A stretch of DNA of 49,022 nucleotides from Candidatus Levyibacteriota bacterium (GCA_030651475.1 JAUSEW010000018.1:1-49022); one strand, 5' to 3'; positions 17,988 through 27,183 are shown, numbered from the stretch's first letter. Numbers and translations are program-made. Notes: a model not told the origin generated them from the letters alone.

Positions 17988-19263
17988 TTTTGTTTATTAT
18001 TTTAGCGATTTTTTCTCCAAGCTCTACTGCATAATTTGTTCCTCTATCCCAAGGGTAAACTTGTTGGATATTAGCAAGATATACATTGGGAATTGGAGTT
18101 TCAAAAGGAGGCATTATTTTTGAATAATTAATCGGGATAATAGGTTGTGAAAAAGGAGCCTTAAAGAGCTGATAACTGATAATAGATAGTTTATAGTTAG
18201 GATTTATTTTTTTCAAAAAAGGATCATAGATTTTCAATAATGCTTCAGAGCCCATTTTCATATGCGGATGATCATAAGGCAAATAGTTTCCTAAATAGAT
18301 TATATGTTCATTATTATAATATTTTTTATCCATAAAATTTGTATGTTCGACAACAGCCATTATGGGTGAGTTTTTTTCGCATATACTTAACCAATACGTA
18401 CCGTCTTCTAAAAACTGTTTTTTTAAACGTAATACAAGATTTAAAGAACCCAATCCTTTAAGATTTGTTAACTTATTTTTATAATCATTTGGAAGTTGAG
18501 GCGCAATTTTAATAAACGAGAAAGAAGGTAGAGTAACAACGACTGCATCAAATGTTAGCGTATAGCGTTTAGCGTCTAGCGTATAGTTAATTGAAAGTTT
18601 TTCATTTCTTTTTAGTTCAGTTACTTCTGTATTAAAAAAAACTTTTCCTCCATTTTGTTTAATTTTTTCAACAAGAGCATTTGCGAAGTTTAAAAATCCT
18701 CCTTCCGGATAGGCAAGGGAAGAAGTTCTTTTTACCAGTCTAGCCCAAAACCATGCAAGAGATATGTCATTAGCGTATTTGCCGAATTTATTAATAAGCT
18801 GAGGTTCCCAAATTTTCTCGTAAGCATTTTTTCCCATTGTTTTAGAAAGAAAGTCCGCAGCTTTTATTTTTTCAAGAGGTTTCCAAAAGGGGTTATAACG
18901 AAGCAGCCCGATAACTGCCGCCATTCTCAATTTTTCGTATAAATTAAGCTTTGGGAAGATCAAAACTTTATTTAAAGAATCAAGTTGATAAATATTACTA
19001 TCCAAATAAACAGAAGTTTTTGACCTTTTTATTAAAAATTTATAACCAATTTCTTTTGCAAACCCTAAAACACTTTTGTCATTTGTAAACCAATGATGGT
19101 AGTGTTTTTCCAAAGACCACTCCCACTCTTTTTGAGAAAATCCTACCGCAAGTCCTCCAGGACTATCATCTTTTTCAAATAGAGTAACTTGATGATTTTT
19201 TTTCGTAAGATAATAAGCTGCGGACAGACCTGTAAATCCAGCTCCTATAATTGCTATCTTCAT
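17965..19263 (-). CDS. NAD(P)/FAD-dependent oxidoreductase (protoporphyrinogen oxidase/amine oxidase-like)
   Basis: MKIAIIGAGFTGLSAAYYLTKKNHQVTLFEKDDSPGG dinucleotide-binding motif. Confidence 0.85.
   Translation of the reverse strand: MKIAIIGAGFTGLSAAYYLTKKNHQVTLFEKDDSPGGLAVGFSQKEWEWSLEKHYHHWFTNDKSVLGFAKEIGYKFLIKRSKTSVYLDSNIYQLDSLNKVLIFPKLNLYEKLRMAAVIGLLRYNPFWKPLEKIKAADFLSKTMGKNAYEKIWEPQLINKFGKYANDISLAWFWARLVKRTSSLAYPEGGFLNFANALVEKIKQNGGKVFFNTEVTELKRNEKLSINYTLDAKRYTLTFDAVVVTLPSFSFIKIAPQLPNDYKNKLTNLKGLGSLNLVLRLKKQFLEDGTYWLSICEKNSPIMAVVEHTNFMDKKYYNNEHIIYLGNYLPYDHPHMKMGSEALLKIYDPFLKKINPNYKLSIISYQLFKAPFSQPIIPINYSKIMPPFETPIPNVYLANIQQVYPWDRGTNYAVELGEKIAKIINKNEKFLKK
18171..18198. repeat. 7-bp tandem repeat
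   Basis: gataact gataata gatagtt tatagtt; encodes YKLSIISYQL. Confidence 0.75.
18554..18590. repeat. 7-bp tandem repeat (agcgtat/agcgttt)
   Basis: gttagcgtatagcgtttagcgtctagcgtatag; encodes NYTLDAKRYTL. Confidence 0.8.
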
Positions 19264-19269
19264 AAAGAC

Positions 19270-20616
19270 CTAATGGACAAGAAGAAAAAATAATAAGCCA
19301 AAAATAGTTGCGGCAGCTGCACCCATACCCAGAAAAATAACAGATGAGTTTCCAGCTGCAGGCAAGGGAATTTTGGTTGGCGAAGGTATCATTGAAGACG
19401 GAACTGACGTTGGGATTATTGAAATAGTTGATATTGGAATTGACGTTGGATTAGGCACGGAAGTTAATATTGGTGTTGCTGATGGAGTTGCAGATTGATT
19501 GACTTGCGTACCTGATGCGTAGACTACAAATGATTGCTGTATTGTTTTTAAAATTCCAGATTTATCTCTGCTAACTATAGATATAGTATGATTTCCCGGG
19601 GAAAGGGGAGCTGATGGACGATATGTCCAATTTCCGTTTGCATCTGCTTTTACCTCTGTTTGTATTTGCTCATCGGAATGAATTATAATCTGAACTTTTT
19701 CATTAGGAAGAGCATTGCCCTTAAATAGCGGTTTGTTGTCGGTAAAACCTTCATCTTTTTTAGGCGCTAAAATTTGCGGGCTTTGATTAGCGGAAGAAGA
19801 TGATACTAGTTGTGAGGAAAAAGATGGAAAACCAACAGATGTTGCAGATTGCGATTTCGTAGGAGAACTTCCTATTGTAAAATCATAATCATTGGAAAGA
19901 GTTACTGTTGGGATTGGATTAATTTGATCTTTTGATAACAAAACATTTGACCTAAGAGAATCTCCTACTACGAGCAATTTAATAATAGTGTTTTTTTGAA
20001 AAGCAAAATATCCGCTTAAATCCTTATTTAGAAGAGAATTTAAAGGTAGCATATAGCTTCCATCCTGTTTGACAAGAGCAGATATGACTTGTGCATTTTC
20101 CGAAGTTACATAAATTATCGCCTCGCTTGGTATAGTTCCATTAGGCAAAATTATTTTGCCGCTAAGAGGCGTTTGCTGGGAAGGAGATTCATCAATAGCT
20201 CTTGCCGTAAAAGCTTCAAATAAACTGTTGTTGTTTAAGAATGTGTTTTGCCCCGAAAGTATAGAGAAATAATATTTCGTAGAAGGGTTAAGTCCCCTTA
20301 CGGTAATATTGTGTATCCTATGGGGACTAACAGAACCTGTTTGCTGGTCTCTGTTGTCCAAAGCACTTTGTCCTAAATTTTTACTGTCGCCAAAATTAAT
20401 GGAACCGATTACTTGATCTTCTGTTGTGTAAGATACGCTAAATGATGAGTCTTGTATATTGGAAATTCTAACATCAGTTGGAGTTTGGGATGGACCGGCG
20501 CGGCTAATAAAAATTACGCCGCTTTTAACAAGTAACGAAGTTATTATTATGCCGATTCCTATCATTCCAATCCCTAACAATGTAGGTATGCGTTTATTCC
20601 ATATATTATTTTTCAT
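19270..20616 (-). CDS. Surface/pilus-associated protein with FN3-like and Ig-like repeats and C-terminal LPAAG-TM tail
   Basis: N-terminal TM; DVRISNIQDSSFSVSYTTEDQVIGSINFG (FN3-like); SP/TP-rich linker; LPAAGNSSVIFLGMGAAAATIFGLLFFLLVH. Confidence 0.6.
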   Translation of the reverse strand: MKNNIWNKRIPTLLGIGMIGIGIIITSLLVKSGVIFISRAGPSQTPTDVRISNIQDSSFSVSYTTEDQVIGSINFGDSKNLGQSALDNRDQQTGSVSPHRIHNITVRGLNPSTKYYFSILSGQNTFLNNNSLFEAFTARAIDESPSQQTPLSGKIILPNGTIPSEAIIYVTSENAQVISALVKQDGSYMLPLNSLLNKDLSGYFAFQKNTIIKLLVVGDSLRSNVLLSKDQINPIPTVTLSNDYDFTIGSSPTKSQSATSVGFPSFSSQLVSSSSANQSPQILAPKKDEGFTDNKPLFKGNALPNEKVQIIIHSDEQIQTEVKADANGNWTYRPSAPLSPGNHTISIVSRDKSGILKTIQQSFVVYASGTQVNQSATPSATPILTSVPNPTSIPISTISIIPTSVPSSMIPSPTKIPLPAAGNSSVIFLGMGAAAATIFGLLFFLLVH

Positions 20617-20876
20617 AATTTTATATTTCCTCCAGATGTTGCTTGTTTGATAGGGATAGGTGTAGGAAGCAGTTCGTAAATCGGGGAAACTCTATCTCTT
20701 TTTTTAAGCTTGTCAATAGTTTTAGTGTCAAAAGTAGGATTTATAGATTTGATATCTACGCTTTGCACTTGCGAAATTGTGGATGTTGCCAAATTATGGT
20801 AAACGCTAAAAGCTATCCAGGAGATAACAATAATAGATGTCAATGTCAAAATCAAAATTATGTCTTTTTGTTTCAT
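20613..20876 (-). CDS. Small single-pass membrane protein, function unknown
   Basis: Single N-terminal TM; ATGA-like overlap with neighbouring CDS in a pilus-like cluster. Confidence 0.55.
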   Translation of the reverse strand: MKQKDIILILTLTSIIVISWIAFSVYHNLATSTISQVQSVDIKSINPTFDTKTIDKLKKRDRVSPIYELLPTPIPIKQATSGGNIKL

Positions 20877-20880
20877 AAAA

Positions 20881-21465
20881 TTATTTTTTGTAAAAAGCCA
20901 TGCCTCTAAGAGTAAAACGCAAAGAAGTATTGCTATCAGTCTGTCTGTTAATTGAAAGAGCTTCTATGTTGATGAGTCTTTGCATATTAGCCAAGGAGCT
21001 AATAAATTTCGAGATGTTGTCATAAGACCCAAATCCCGAAACGGAAAACTCGAAAGAATAATATTTATTATTGATGTTGTTATTCTTAACAAGTTCTACC
21101 TGAAAGTTTTGCAGGCTTTCCAATTGGATATTTGATTGTTTAACAAGAGATTGAATTTCCCCCATAATAAGAGGAATTTGAGAGTCCTGCGGGATTGCAT
21201 TTAAAATAATCGGTATATCATTTTGCAATGTAGAATACTTTTGCTGAAGAATAGAAAGGTTTGAAATTTTTTGCCTAAGACTATTGTCGATAAATTGATT
21301 GTCCTCTAATTCTTTTTGGAGTTTTGCAATTGTAGATAAAGTTGGATTTATGGCAAATAGTCCAAAAAATGACAAAGCAATCAAAGTCAAAATGATTGTC
21401 GTGAATTTCCTAGTATTCTTATTCCCAAAGTTGGGCAAAAGGTTAAAATATTTGTTTATTTCCAT
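20881..21465 (-). CDS. PilO-like type IV pilus assembly protein
   Basis: N-terminal TM, coiled coil, then VSGFGSYDNISKFISSLANMQRLINIEALSI, PilO-like. Confidence 0.6.
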   Translation of the reverse strand: MEINKYFNLLPNFGNKNTRKFTTIILTLIALSFFGLFAINPTLSTIAKLQKELEDNQFIDNSLRQKISNLSILQQKYSTLQNDIPIILNAIPQDSQIPLIMGEIQSLVKQSNIQLESLQNFQVELVKNNNINNKYYSFEFSVSGFGSYDNISKFISSLANMQRLINIEALSINRQTDSNTSLRFTLRGMAFYKK

Positions 21466-21472
21466 ATTGATA

Positions 21473-22012
21473 TTATTTTTGCTTCAAGGATGCAGTAAGA
21501 CTAACTGCGATAGAACTGCTTAATGGTTTATTTTCTATGTTGCTAATAACAACAGTTTTAATCAAGGGATAATTGGTAAGGGAATTTACAAAAGAACTCA
21601 AAGAGGACGTAGTCTGAACACTCGCATCTATATTAATCCCATTTTTGTTTAGAGTAAGCGAATTAAATGTCATATCTGAAGGAGCAAATCTAATAACGTC
21701 TTGAAAAATCTTAGGCGTAGCATTTTCCGAGTTAGAAAAACTGGAAGCTAGAGATAAACGATCTTGAAGGTTTCGATATTTATCTTCGTTATTCTTCAAT
21801 ATGGCAACTATAGCTTGTTCTTGTTTAATTTTGGAGTGAAGATCGATAAGCTGCCTATCCAAAGAAAATCTGTATATAAATGAAGATAATGCTATTAGTT
21901 CGGTTAGTATCACAAGCAGCCGTCCAACCGTAAGAGCCCAATTTATTACTTTATCTAAAACACCGATCTGTTCATTCCTAAGTAAATTAATAGAAGTAGG
22001 CTTATTCGCCAT
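21473..22012 (-). CDS. PilN-like type IV pilus assembly protein
   Basis: INLLRNEQ N-terminus, TM, coiled coil, LTNYPLIKTVVISNIENK; directly upstream of a PilO-like gene. Confidence 0.6.
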   Translation of the reverse strand: MANKPTSINLLRNEQIGVLDKVINWALTVGRLLVILTELIALSSFIYRFSLDRQLIDLHSKIKQEQAIVAILKNNEDKYRNLQDRLSLASSFSNSENATPKIFQDVIRFAPSDMTFNSLTLNKNGINIDASVQTTSSLSSFVNSLTNYPLIKTVVISNIENKPLSSSIAVSLTASLKQK

Positions 22013-22060
22013 AGTGATTTTAGTCTAGGCGAATTTGAGGTTTTTGTCAAAGATAATTTT

Positions 22061-22348
22061 CTATTTTTTGGATTTTTTAACAGGTTTTTTCGGAGAAATT
22101 GTTGCTTGCCCTTTTTTACTGATTAATTTAGAAAGGCTAGATTTTAGTCTTGCAGCTTTATTTTTATGAATAATGTACTTTTTTACAGCTTTATCTATAA
22201 GTTTAGTAGCTTGAATTATATTTTTTTCCGAAGGATTTTTTCTTCCCTTTTTAATAGCGTCTCTTAAGAGATTTTTTGCTTTTCTATTTTCCAGGGTTCT
22301 TTTTTTATCTTGCCGCAACTTTTTCTTTGCTGATTTTGTTACTGGCAT
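22061..22348 (-). CDS. rpsT: 30S ribosomal protein S20
   Basis: MPVTKSAKKKLRQDKKRTLENRKAKN...IDKAVKKYIIHKNKAARLKSSLSKLI. Confidence 0.92.
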   Translation of the reverse strand: MPVTKSAKKKLRQDKKRTLENRKAKNLLRDAIKKGRKNPSEKNIIQATKLIDKAVKKYIIHKNKAARLKSSLSKLISKKGQATISPKKPVKKSKK

Positions 22349-22384
22349 AGGTTTATTTTAGCATGCTATACTATAAAAAACAAT

Positions 22385-24046
22385 ATGCCTACGGATTTTA
22401 TTAAGAGAAGTCTTCGAATTTTGCTTTCCCGCCAAACAAATATTTTGTCTGCGGCGATTGTAATTATGGCAACTATTATTTTTTCCCAACTGCTCGGTTT
22501 AGTTAGGCAAAGACTTCTGGTTAGTATTTTTGGAGCGTCTGACACATTGGGAGTTTATCTTGCTTCATCTCGTCTTCCTGATTTTCTATTCCAATTAACT
22601 ATCGCCGGAGCATTATCGTCGGCATTTATACCAATTTTTTCCAATTATCTGGAAAAAGGAAAAGAAAAAGATGCTTATAGGCTTGGATCGACGTTTCTTA
22701 TGCTAAGCTCAATTGTTTTCTTATTTCTGTCCATAATCCTTTTTATTTTTTCAAAAGAGCTGTCAAGACTCATAGCTCCTGGTTTTTCCCAAGAGCAGAT
22801 AGAACTTATGGCAGGTCTTATGCGAATAATAATAGCAGGAGAGTTTTTATTTATAATTGGGAGTTTTTTGTCTGCAGTTCTCCAGTCGTATAATCATTTT
22901 TTCATTCCGGGAATTGCCGCCGCACTTTATAATTTGGGAATTATTATTGGGATTGTTTTATTAGCGCCTGTACTAGGAATATATTCGGCTGCATTCGGAG
23001 TTGTTCTGGGTGCTTTTATCTTTATTTTGGTTCAGCTGCCGCAAATTAAAGCAGTTGGATTTTCTTTTATGCCATCCTTTTCTATAAAAACAAGCGGAGT
23101 TTTGGACATTTTTAAACTTATGTGGCCAAGAACAATTTCCATAGGAGTTTTTCAATTAGGAACAATTGCTACAGTTACCCTTGTTTCTTTTCTGCAATCC
23201 CCAGGCAGGAATTATGTAATCTTTGATTTCGCACAAACTTTGGCATTTGCTCCGGTTGTTCTTTTTGGTCAGGCTATAGCACAAGCTGCTTTTCCGATCT
23301 TATCAAGAGAAAAAGACAAATTAGAAGATTTTAAAGCAACCTTTTTAACAAGCTTTAACCAAATAATTTATTTAATCATGCCTGTCTCTGTTTTGTTTTT
23401 GGTATTAAGAATTCCGGTTGTAAGATTAATATATGGAGCAGCGCAGTTTGACTGGCAGGCAACAGTACTTACAGGCAGAACTCTTGCTTTTTTTAGTATT
23501 TCTCTTTTTGCCCAAGCTCTTGTTTATCTAGTCTCAAGAGGTTTTTATGCATTGCACGATACAAAAACTCCTCTTATTATCGGAGCAATAACTACAATCC
23601 TTATGATTGGCTTGGGTGCGCTATCTATATTGGTATATCATCAGGGGATAGAAAGTATAGCGATTGCATACTCTATTGCCAGTATTGTTAATTTTTTGGC
23701 GCTTTTTATAATTTTAGATATAAAAGTTGGAGGTTTCCAAAAGCTTACTTTAGTATTATCCTTAATGAAAATTTTCATAGCGACAATTTTTATGGGAATA
23801 GCCCTTTATGTGCCTATCAAGCTTTTGGATCAGTTAGTTTTCGATACTACGAAGACAATTAATCTCTTGTTGCTTACGGGTATATCCAGTACTATAGGTA
23901 TAGGGATATATCTTTTCCTAACGTGGATTTTAAACGTAAAGGAAGCATTTACTTTTCTTCTAATTTTTAGAAAAATCGGAAATTGGAAAGAAATTTTAGG
24001 AAAATCTGAAGAAGTTATAGACGGTACGCAGATAAATAAAATCTAA
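22385..24046 (+). CDS. murJ: Lipid II flippase MurJ (MviN)
   Basis: SQLLGLVRQRLLVSIFGASDTLGVYLASSRLPDFLFQLTIAGALSSAFIPIFS, multi-TM. Confidence 0.93.
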   Translation: MPTDFIKRSLRILLSRQTNILSAAIVIMATIIFSQLLGLVRQRLLVSIFGASDTLGVYLASSRLPDFLFQLTIAGALSSAFIPIFSNYLEKGKEKDAYRLGSTFLMLSSIVFLFLSIILFIFSKELSRLIAPGFSQEQIELMAGLMRIIIAGEFLFIIGSFLSAVLQSYNHFFIPGIAAALYNLGIIIGIVLLAPVLGIYSAAFGVVLGAFIFILVQLPQIKAVGFSFMPSFSIKTSGVLDIFKLMWPRTISIGVFQLGTIATVTLVSFLQSPGRNYVIFDFAQTLAFAPVVLFGQAIAQAAFPILSREKDKLEDFKATFLTSFNQIIYLIMPVSVLFLVLRIPVVRLIYGAAQFDWQATVLTGRTLAFFSISLFAQALVYLVSRGFYALHDTKTPLIIGAITTILMIGLGALSILVYHQGIESIAIAYSIASIVNFLALFIILDIKVGGFQKLTLVLSLMKIFIATIFMGIALYVPIKLLDQLVFDTTKTINLLLLTGISSTIGIGIYLFLTWILNVKEAFTFLLIFRKIGNWKEILGKSEEVIDGTQINKI

Positions 24047-24059
24047 CCCCCAATGCGAC

Positions 24060-24088
24060 TTGACAAAACCATTATTGGTATATACAAT
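24060..24088 (+). promoter_or_regulatory. Sigma70-like promoter of the mazE-like gene (TTGACA-N17-TACAAT)
   Basis: TTGACA 24060-24065, 17-nt spacer, TACAAT 24083-24088; ATG 9 nt downstream. Confidence 0.65.
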
Positions 24089-24097
24089 GTAATTACA

Positions 24098-24355
24098 ATG
24101 ATAACGACATTAATTGCGATAGGAAATTCTCGCGGGGTACGTATACCTAAACCACTTATTGCTGAAAGTGGTCTTGGGTATCAGGTTGAATTGAGAGCAA
24201 AAAAGGGTGAGATACGAATTATTGCAGCGCCCATGAAAGATACGTCTGTGGCTGATACGCTATTGTTATCAGAAAAAATACTCGCTCGTGACTGGAATCG
24301 ACCGGAGGAGGACAAAGCATGGGCAAGTTTGCAGCCTTCGGCTCTGAGGCCATGA
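24098..24355 (+). CDS. AbrB/MazE-type antitoxin
   Basis: MITTLIAIGNSRGVRIPKPLIAESGLGYQVELRAKKGEIRI; paired with MazF-like gene; start set at 24098. Confidence 0.85.
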   Translation: MITTLIAIGNSRGVRIPKPLIAESGLGYQVELRAKKGEIRIIAAPMKDTSVADTLLLSEKILARDWNRPEEDKAWASLQPSALRP

Positions 24356-24693
24356 GCCTCATCGCTCAGGCTCGAAGAGTAGGTAGTGTTGTTCTCGTTA
24401 CATTCCCATTTTCTAATTTAAAAGGTCAGAAAGTACGCCCGGCGCTTGTTTTGGCAAACGTTGAATTTAATAACCTTATTCTGTGTCAGATTACTTCAAA
24501 GCCGTATACAAGCAAAATATCAATTTGTCTGAAATCGACTGATTTTGCAACAGGCGGCTTACCAATTATCAGTTATGTACGACCGGATAAGCTGTTTACA
24601 GCAGATACGACTATTATAAAAAAGACCGTTGGGAAGTTAACTGCAGCAACTAGGAACACGGTTTTAAAAAATATCCGCTCATTATTTATATAA
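24352..24693 (+). CDS. MazF/PemK-type endoribonuclease toxin
   Basis: GSVVLVTFPFSNLKGQKVRPALVLAN; start at 24352 overlaps the antitoxin stop (ATGA). Confidence 0.88.
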   Translation: MSLIAQARRVGSVVLVTFPFSNLKGQKVRPALVLANVEFNNLILCQITSKPYTSKISICLKSTDFATGGLPIISYVRPDKLFTADTTIIKKTVGKLTAATRNTVLKNIRSLFI

Positions 24694-24899
24694 AAACTTC
24701 CCATCCCCAAATCTCCAAAAATCAAAAAGCATTTCCAAAAAAATTGCTAAATCAACCTAATCGAAAAAGCCGCATTTTAATTTTAAATAGAACATCTAAA
24801 ACTTAGGGAAGAAAAAAATATTACATAAAGTTATTAAATAAGAAAATAGCAAGATCGAAACAATCTATATTATGAATTTAGGTTAAAGTTTGACTAGGT

Positions 24900-25370
24900 T
24901 TAAATATCCCAAACTCCTCCCTGAATATGAGCGAAACTTAGCGTATTCAGTCCTCGTGATGATAAGATTTGATGCAGTGAAAAGTCATCTGTTAGCACAA
25001 CATAGTTTTGTTTTTTAGCGAGTTCGTAGATAGAGACATCCGTGAAACCTATTTTAGGAAGTAGATCTGTATTTTTTAATAAATCAGGGAGAGAAATATA
25101 ATCATCATTCATTTTATTTAGCTTTGCTATAATAATCTCGAAGTACTCGCTTAGTCCTGGTTCTTTGAGGAAAAAAGATTGATTTGATAATTCTGCAAGA
25201 ATATGAGGAGTAATATGAATAGCAGATTGCATATTAATATAAGTCTTAAGTAGAGTAAAATCATCTTTATTATATTTGGATGTATAGTTACAGCTATTAA
25301 TCATGTCTGGTCGGTAGCTTCCCAATAAATAAAGTATTAGTAGGTTTGTATCCAGTACTAGTTTAACCAT
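24900..25370 (-). CDS. PIN-domain-like protein (putative toxin nuclease)
   Basis: Start re-assigned to MVKLVLDTNLLILYLLG; acidic residues in LDTNLL, LAELSNQ, GFTDVSIYELAKK, LTDDFSL match the PIN pattern. Confidence 0.65.
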   Translation of the reverse strand: MVKLVLDTNLLILYLLGSYRPDMINSCNYTSKYNKDDFTLLKTYINMQSAIHITPHILAELSNQSFFLKEPGLSEYFEIIIAKLNKMNDDYISLPDLLKNTDLLPKIGFTDVSIYELAKKQNYVVLTDDFSLHQILSSRGLNTLSFAHIQGGVWDI

Positions 25371-25680
25371 TTTGGGGCTTAGGATAAGTAATAAATTTAA
25401 TATCCATCGAAATAACATCTCCACTCTTGGCATCAATTTTAAAAGTCTTATAATTCAAAAGCTCCTTTAGTCCTTGTGCTAATAAAACGGGATTATCTGT
25501 TTTACTATATATGCCTAATGTTATAAACCAATATTTTTTATCTTCACTTAAAGATACCTCTTCTAAGGTAATCCTATTTCCTTCTGCGCCTATCACATCA
25601 GTAAAAAAGTTTTTTGCATTAAGCGCTGCTTGTTTAGCGGAAATTATTTCTTCTTTTGCTGATTTATCAAATTTTGTCAT
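25363..25680 (-). CDS. Small PepSY-like hypothetical protein, possible partner of the PIN protein
   Basis: 105 aa; 8-bp overlap with the downstream PIN gene; KTFKIDAKSGDVISMDIKF resembles a PepSY-type strand pattern. Confidence 0.5.
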   Translation of the reverse strand: MTKFDKSAKEEIISAKQAALNAKNFFTDVIGAEGNRITLEEVSLSEDKKYWFITLGIYSKTDNPVLLAQGLKELLNYKTFKIDAKSGDVISMDIKFITYPKPQNG

Positions 25681-25904
25681 AACAAAATTATACTATCTTT
25701 AGAATATAAATCAATAGAGCGAATTCTTTGTACCATCACTGTTATTCTCTGCTGGGGCTGTTGTTGATTTTCATTTTTCCACATAATTATTCCCGCTAAT
25801 ATAAACATTATTCCCAAAAAGAAAAGTATCGAAATACGAGGGTCTCTTTTTGATATCAGGTAGATTAAAAGAAAAAAAGAGACAATTACTACAATCCATT
25901 TCAT
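25677..25904 (-). CDS. Small two-TM membrane protein
   Basis: 75 aa with two hydrophobic stretches; 4-bp overlap with next CDS. Confidence 0.45.
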   Translation of the reverse strand: MKWIVVIVSFFLLIYLISKRDPRISILFFLGIMFILAGIIMWKNENQQQPQQRITVMVQRIRSIDLYSKDSIILL

Positions 25905-25916
25905 TTCTCTAAAGGA

Positions 25917-26726
25917 CTAGCGACATAAATTTTCGCAAGGTATACCATCATTATCGCCATCTCTTATGGAACAACCGCAATTATCAAGTTGATAATAAGC
26001 TTCTGCGCATGTTGAAATTTGTGTACAAGTTTTTGCACAGTTGCATGTATAGGGATGAGTTGGTGTAGGAGCAGGAGCGGAAACAATAGCATTCTTATTG
26101 GAGACTAAACCAAATAGCCATTCGAAAAATAAAATAATTTGAGACTTCTTATTTGTAGATGTATCTATAATTGGCGTAGGGGTGGGCGTATCAATAGGCG
26201 TTGAAGTAGGTGTTGGGGCAACCCATGCTGGTACAATAATAGTCCAATACGAGACAGTAGACCAGACATTGTTAATATCCTTTTTAGCGTTTAGATACCA
26301 AGTGCCGGGATAAACATTTTTAAAAGCAAACGAAGGGCTTGTATAGTCTACTAATGGACCGGGATCGCTTCTTGGCACCTTATTTAATGTTACGCTGTAC
26401 CGCGTAGGTGAATTGTCATTTAAAACTATACTAATATCATAAGTCCCGTTTGTATTTGCAAGAGAATTCCAACTCGCATTTATTTTAGGAAATTGAGGAG
26501 GCGGAGGGGGTGGAGGAGGAGCACGATAGCAACCACAAGATGGACTATAAGTGCCATCATTGCAAACATATGTTCCTACTGAACTATCACAATATGCAAC
26601 TCCTCCATGCCATGAGCAACAACCACTAGTAGCTAATGCCTTATTTGTTCCAAATAGAAAAAAAGCAAGTATAAGGGTTAATGTGAGCAGACGTATAAGA
26701 TTTGAAAACGAGATTATTGTCTTCAT
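25917..26726 (-). CDS. Secreted Excalibur-domain protein with Cys-rich N-terminal domain
   Basis: Signal peptide; SGCCSWHGGVAYCDSSVGTYVCNDGTYSPSCGC; proline and TP linkers; C-terminal CGCSIRDGDNDGIPCENLC (Excalibur motif). Confidence 0.78.
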   Translation of the reverse strand: MKTIISFSNLIRLLTLTLILAFFLFGTNKALATSGCCSWHGGVAYCDSSVGTYVCNDGTYSPSCGCYRAPPPPPPPPQFPKINASWNSLANTNGTYDISIVLNDNSPTRYSVTLNKVPRSDPGPLVDYTSPSFAFKNVYPGTWYLNAKKDINNVWSTVSYWTIIVPAWVAPTPTSTPIDTPTPTPIIDTSTNKKSQIILFFEWLFGLVSNKNAIVSAPAPTPTHPYTCNCAKTCTQISTCAEAYYQLDNCGCSIRDGDNDGIPCENLCR

Positions 26727-26830
26727 ATATTCATTTTATGCTACCTATAGTCCCAATATAGCACATGTCAATAAATAAATGCTACAAGGAGAAGCTGGTC
26801 TGTGAGTCCCATTTGTCTTAATCTTTGGCT

Positions 26831-27052
26831 ATGCAAGTTTTATCAGCCACACACAAAAGATTGGGTCAAAGGATTTATCAATTGCGAAAAGATAAGGAAA
26901 TGACACAGGAAGATTTGGCTTTTAAGGTAGGCGTTGACAGGAGCTATATGGGGTTTGTAGAAAGAGGAGAGAAAAACGCTACTGTTAAAATTCTTGCCAG
27001 AATAGCATCTGCTCTTAAAGTTTCTTTATCCGAACTTTTCCGCTCGGTTTAG
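26831..27052 (+). CDS. Xre-family HTH transcriptional regulator
   Basis: LGQRIYQLRKDKEMTQEDLAFKVGVDRSYMGFVERGEKNATVKILARIASALKVSLSELF. Confidence 0.92.
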   Translation: MQVLSATHKRLGQRIYQLRKDKEMTQEDLAFKVGVDRSYMGFVERGEKNATVKILARIASALKVSLSELFRSV

Positions 27053-27070
27053 ATAAGTTAATTTTTCTGC

Positions 27071-27105
27071 TATACCCCTCTGCTTTCAAAATGGAAGGGT
27101 ATAAT
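27071..27105 (+). promoter_or_regulatory. Operator/promoter-like element 1 (TATACC...CAAAATG...GGTATAAT)
   Basis: Inverted repeat TATACCC/GGGTATA with a TATAAT box on the right arm. Confidence 0.4.
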
Positions 27106-27183
27106 ACCTAACGAAGCAATCATTTTCATAATGTTTAGACTATTTTTTTAAGTTAAACCTCACTTTGAAAGCTACGGTAGGCA

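Noticed and set aside
24694-24899. 206-bp AT-rich intergenic region as ncRNA candidate
   Set aside because: No convincing hairpin, terminator or promoter pair seen; low-complexity A-runs only.
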